From: Gnomoniopsis sp. IMI 355080
Taxonomy: Eukaryota; Ascomycota; Sordariomycetes; Diaporthales; Gnomoniaceae
NCBI GenBank assembly: GCA_027946555.1
Contig: JAPEVC010000010.1
Location: forward strand, 62,001-126,000
Length of the DNA stretch: 64,000 bases
Direction: 5' to 3'
Shown here: positions 61,174 through 64,000 of the stretch, one piece after another
Layout of the letters: every line of letters begins with the position of its first letter
Position numbering within the stretch: position 1 is the stretch's first letter
Notes under the pieces: generated by a model
Told to the model about the DNA's origin: nothing
What the model saw: only the letters and a program-made list of their open reading frames with translations
Databases searched by the model: none
Translations under genes and position numbers: made by a program

Positions 61174-62035
61174 ATGGAATTGGCACCAGAGCCAGTCGAC
61201 CGCGACACAAACACGCCGTTTCTCCTCAAGCTCTACTACCGCACTGGCGCATTTCACAGGTATGGCGCCCGGGTCCCTTCGGAACTACCTAGGTAGCTAT
61301 CTCACGAAGATTAACACCTCTCTCAGACCCGATGAATTCTCCTCACCCGTTGACCTTCCGCCACACATCGCCCTACACACCTGGCCAAGTGCAACACTTT
61401 TGGAACTGACGCAGCTCATCGCCGCCACTTCACCAGCTCTCCTCCCCTCTCCAGCAATAGGCACGCGCCTCGCCTTCCGTCACCTCTATCACGACGTTCG
61501 TGGACCGCCGGCTTCCGCGTCCACACCTCGCCTAGCAACCCAAGATCTCGGCTCCGTGGTCATCGGCGACGGCGGGCCGGGTGTGGCGACCGACCCGGAC
61601 GAGCTGGACATGGGCCGGCTCAAGGAGACAGCCACAGTGGGCAGCTCCGTGGAAGCAGCCAAGACGCTTGGGGACGCCAGGTTCGTGGTGGGCGATATTT
61701 TGAGTGTGGCTATTTTGCCGCCGAGCGCGGTGGACGGGAGCGTGGCTAGCGCCAGCGCAGCGAGGATGGGTCGGGGGTACGGGGTAGGATCTGGACAGGC
61801 TTCTCTTGGGCCGACCATGGAAGCGGATGGCCGAGGCTCGGGTAGAGATCGTGGGTTTGGAGATCTGCGCGGAGGGGGCTATGGAGGGAGGATGACAGGT
61901 GTAGGGGGCAGGTTTGAGCGGGATGGTAGGGACGGGCGGGCGCCGGTGCCGCCATTAGGTGAGTGGAGGAGGGGTGAGAGGCTGCCGGATGCCCCGTCTA
62001 TGCGCGGTCGTGGTAGAGGCAGGCCACGATGGTGA
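61174..62035 (+). CDS. SAP18: SAP18, Sin3-associated / ASAP complex subunit
   Basis: SAP18 is a ubiquitin-fold protein of Sin3 histone deacetylase complexes and, in animals, of the ASAP/PSAP splicing complexes. Exons are 61174..61259 and 61327..62035, giving 264 residues. Exon 1 gives PVDRDTNTPFLLKLYYRTGAFHR, the conserved SAP18 start, and continues as PDEFSSPVDLPPHIALHTWPSATLLELTQLI. GTRLAFRHLYHDVR and KTLGDARFVVGDILSVAILPP complete the domain (to about residue 180). The last 80 residues are a Gly/Arg-rich tail (RGGGYGGRMTGVGG, RGRGRGRPRW) absent from the roughly 150-residue animal proteins. Exon 1 is in a different frame from exon 2; an unspliced reading would start at 61160 and lose the conserved N-terminus. 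A TACCTAGGTA palindrome lies in the intron. Confidence 0.92.
61286..61295. repeat. Palindrome TACCTAGGTA, copy 4
   Basis: Perfect 10-base palindrome inside the single intron of SAP18. Confidence 0.85.
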
Positions 62036-62350
62036 AGGGGTTCAATACTTGCTCGTGAGGGCTTCGAGCGCAGCAGCGGGGACCAATTGGCTGCTGGACG
62101 AAATCGAATTCTGGAGAGATACAAAAACATGATCGACGGTTCCGTTGCGAGACGCCTCGTTTGCTCCGAAGTATCATAGAATTCGGAAGCGCAGGCACAG
62201 TCAGGCGTTTGGTTGTGGGGGAGTGGGCATCCCATGAATCACATAGCACTTATACCACGGCGTAGAATCAATCAATGGTTTTGTTTTTCTCTTTCTCTGC
62301 ATATCTGCTCCGATCCAGTAGTCCCAGTCTCTTTTACTTCCTCATCTCCC
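62036..62350. other. Intergenic, convergent 3' ends
   Basis: Spacer between SAP18 (+) and the complex I subunit gene (-), presumably with both terminators. Confidence 0.6.
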
Positions 62351-62810
62351 TCAGTACTCGTAGACGAGGTCGCCTTTCCTCTTCGCCCGGAAGTTGTACT
62401 TGCCCTGTGTTTGAAATAGTCAGTCTCCAGTCCACTGTTCCATACCCTTGCCGTGAAAAGGAGCCACACGTACGTCTGTCGAGTATGCCACAGTTCCCAA
62501 CGCAAAGGGGACAGCGATCGCGTAGACGAAAGAGATCCACGCCGTCCTTGGCGTCCATCGGAAGTATTTGTATCGGTTCGAGGACATGTCTACCCCAGGC
62601 TCGTCAGCGCGCCGTGCACATCGATATGCAAGCCTCAATCCCGCCCTGAGTCTTTATCACGGAATGTGGTATTTCAACGTACTGTTCAGCCGGACGATGG
62701 CCGGGTCCGTCGCCAGCTCTGTGAAGGGGGGTCAGTTACTCAGTTGCAATCTGGGCCATCTGGAGAGGCAGGGTCGCGGCTGGCGTACTAAAGTGTTTGA
62801 GTCCCGCCAT
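62351..62810 (-). CDS. Mitochondrial complex I NDUFB4/B15-type subunit
   Basis: This is a small accessory membrane-arm subunit of NADH:ubiquinone oxidoreductase in the inner mitochondrial membrane. Four short exons, 62810..62789, 62718..62683, 62589..62474 and 62404..62351, join in phase to 75 residues. The parts read [19 protein letters not shown], then [16 protein letters not shown], a single transmembrane helix ([20 protein letters not shown], about residues 37-56), then [17 protein letters not shown]. The [11 protein letters not shown] block before the helix and the basic RAKRKGD end match the fungal B15/NDUFB4 family (PF07225). No targeting peptide is expected for this type of subunit. 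No single frame covers the gene, so it is easily missed by open-frame searches. Confidence 0.85.
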
Positions 62811-63491
62811 CTTGATTCCGTCGCCCGTGGGACTCGTGCGAAGATGGCTGTGAAGGGTGTGGTGGGTTGGATTGCTCGTTTGGTTTGGCTTGTGAAAGAG
62901 AGGCGCGGGTGATATCTGAGGTCGTTCGCGATGACCGACGTCTCGACTTGGTCCGTGCGCCCAACAGGGTTTGGGTCACAGTCAATACATGAGAGACGCC
63001 GAACGGTCAGAGCCCAAGCTGGCTGGCGGTGCTGGCTGGCAGAATACTGCACCTGAGTTTCTCAACACAGACTTCCTCGCGTATTTCAATTGCAATTGCA
63101 GTCGTGATCCGCATTCGTAATTGACTAGTCTAGCGCGACCATGTTGCACAATCCGGTCGGCGAACACCCCAATTGGCGCTGTCCTTGCTTACCTTGCTGA
63201 CCTACCGCCCGTCACTCGAGTGTTATTATTTGCGGATAAATTTGAAATATTCATTGCCATATTATTGTAGGTATGCGTCGGAGCTCACGTATGCACAGGC
63301 TATTCTACTCAATATGCCGTAGCTGGATGGTCTGATCAGAGACACGAAACATACCTCGGCTGTCGGAGGTCCCTGCAAAGCCTAAAGTGATATAACCTCT
63401 GAGATCGGGAATGTTATCTGCGGGAGGTGACTGTAACTTTTCCATTGCACATCCGCATCGGACTCTTCATCTAGAAATCTTGTGACACACA
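62811..63491. other. Divergent promoter region
   Basis: Between the complex I subunit gene (-) and the glutathione S-transferase gene (+). No gene is seen. Confidence 0.6.
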
Positions 63492-64000
63492 ATGGCTACT
63501 GGACAAGCAAAGATAAAGCTGCATTGGTAAACACCATCTCATTCCACTGAAGTCCATCTATCACTTCTAACTGCTTAGGCTCAACGGCTCACGAGCCAAC
63601 TCGTTGCTCTGGCTCCTGGAGGACCTTGGAGTGCCATATGATGTCGAAGTTTATCACCGCAAGGCCGACATGTTGGCCCCTCCCGAGCTAGCAAAGGTTC
63701 ATCCCCTGGGCAAGTCCCCAGTGGTCACTGTCACGGCTCCAGACTCTACGCAGTCGGTTGTCCTGGCCGAGTCCGGCTTCATCTTTCAGTACCTCTGTGA
63801 TCACTTCGCAGAGGGTAAAACTCTTGTGCCAAAGAGATGGAAGGATGGGCAGGAGAACAAGGTCCTCGGCGAGACAGAGGCGTGGATGCGCTATCAGTAC
63901 CTGCTGAACTATGTCGAAGGGTCCTTGATGCCAAACCTGGTCATGTTCTTGGTCCTGTCAGGTAAGTGTTACAAGTTCAGTCTAGTGTATTTTGCACCAT
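63492..64000 (+). CDS. Glutathione S-transferase, cut by window edge
   Basis: This is an enzyme of glutathione conjugation in detoxification, probably cytosolic. Exons are 63492..63526 and 63579..63961; intron 2 begins with GTAAGT at 63962 and the rest lies beyond the window. Splicing gives IKLHWLNGSRANSLLWLLEDLGVPYDV, the first strand and helix of the thioredoxin-fold domain. The later HPLGKSPVV (cis-proline region) and LAESGFIFQYL (the Glu-Ser pair that binds the gamma-glutamyl group) are diagnostic. The segment before the edge (YQYLLNYVEGSLMPNLVMFLVL) opens the helical domain. This looks like the fungal Gtt1-like class. The visible part encodes about 139 residues. Confidence 0.9.

Noticed and set aside
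61160..61326. Unspliced SAP18 start at 61160
   Set aside because: It lacks the conserved SAP18 N-terminus, which appears in another frame from ATG 61174 and joins through a clean intron.
1..64000. tRNA, rRNA, CRISPR, transposon or secondary-metabolite cluster
   Set aside because: No tRNA B-box with acceptor stem, no rRNA-like block, no spaced repeats, no transposase or reverse transcriptase frame, and no synthase gene were seen.

Overview
The window is nuclear DNA of a filamentous ascomycete (Pezizomycotina, most likely a Sordariomycete). The reasons are: roughly 50-55% G+C by eye; many short GT..AG introns (mostly 50-95 bases) with GTATGT/GTAAGT-type donors and CTAAC-like branch sites; proteins of typically fungal families (Zn2Cys6 regulator, 2EXR protein, DUF4112 protein, fungal MIF-like protein); and long intergenic spacers. 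There are no operons, rRNA or tRNA genes, CRISPR arrays or intact transposons. The lineage below Pezizomycotina is an inference. Exon joins were made by eye from splice sites, reading phase and recognisable protein families, with no transcript evidence.

Layout: 0.56-1.8 kb, short-chain dehydrogenase (+). 2.7-3.7 kb, secreted protein with a pentapeptide-repeat tail (-). 6.9-8.7 kb, coatomer delta (-). 9.5-12 kb, large acidic protein (+). 14.9-16.5 kb, NIPA-type magnesium transporter (+). 17.4-18.3 kb, DUF4112 membrane protein (+). 19.3-20.3 kb, ribosomal protein S3 (-). 21-24 kb, myotubularin phosphatase (+) with an in-frame stop before a long open tail. 24.6-27.1 kb, APC4 (+). 27.7-28.7 kb, 2EXR protein (-). 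32.2-33 kb, four-helix membrane protein (+). 34.4-35.5 kb, MIF-like protein (+). 36-36.5 kb, a doubtful small gene (-). 37.7-39 kb, Rag GTPase GTR2 (+). 40.3-43.2 kb, YAK1 kinase (-). 45.5-47.4 kb, PUB1/TIA-1-like RNA-binding protein (-). 50-53.1 kb, Zn2Cys6 regulator (-). 57.5-59.2 kb, COP9 subunit CSN1 (+). 59.7-60.8 kb, PRP18 (-). 61.2-62 kb, SAP18 (+). 62.4-62.8 kb, a complex I NDUFB4-type subunit (-). 63.5 kb to the end, a glutathione S-transferase cut by the window edge (+).

The genes do not form one pathway. Most are conserved housekeeping genes: secretion, translation, protein turnover through the APC and the COP9 signalosome, splicing, respiration, and nutrient signalling (GTR2 in TORC1 control, YAK1 as a growth-arrest kinase). 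Regulators (YAK1, the RNA-binding protein, the Zn2Cys6 factor) have 2-4.4 kb of gene-free DNA upstream, whereas the last 6.5 kb is compact. I found no convincing undescribed multi-gene system. The points most worth a second look are the interrupted myotubularin tail, the MIF-like protein with a long N-terminal extension and no catalytic proline, a recurring TACCTAGGTA palindrome, and a telomere-like box upstream of RPS3.
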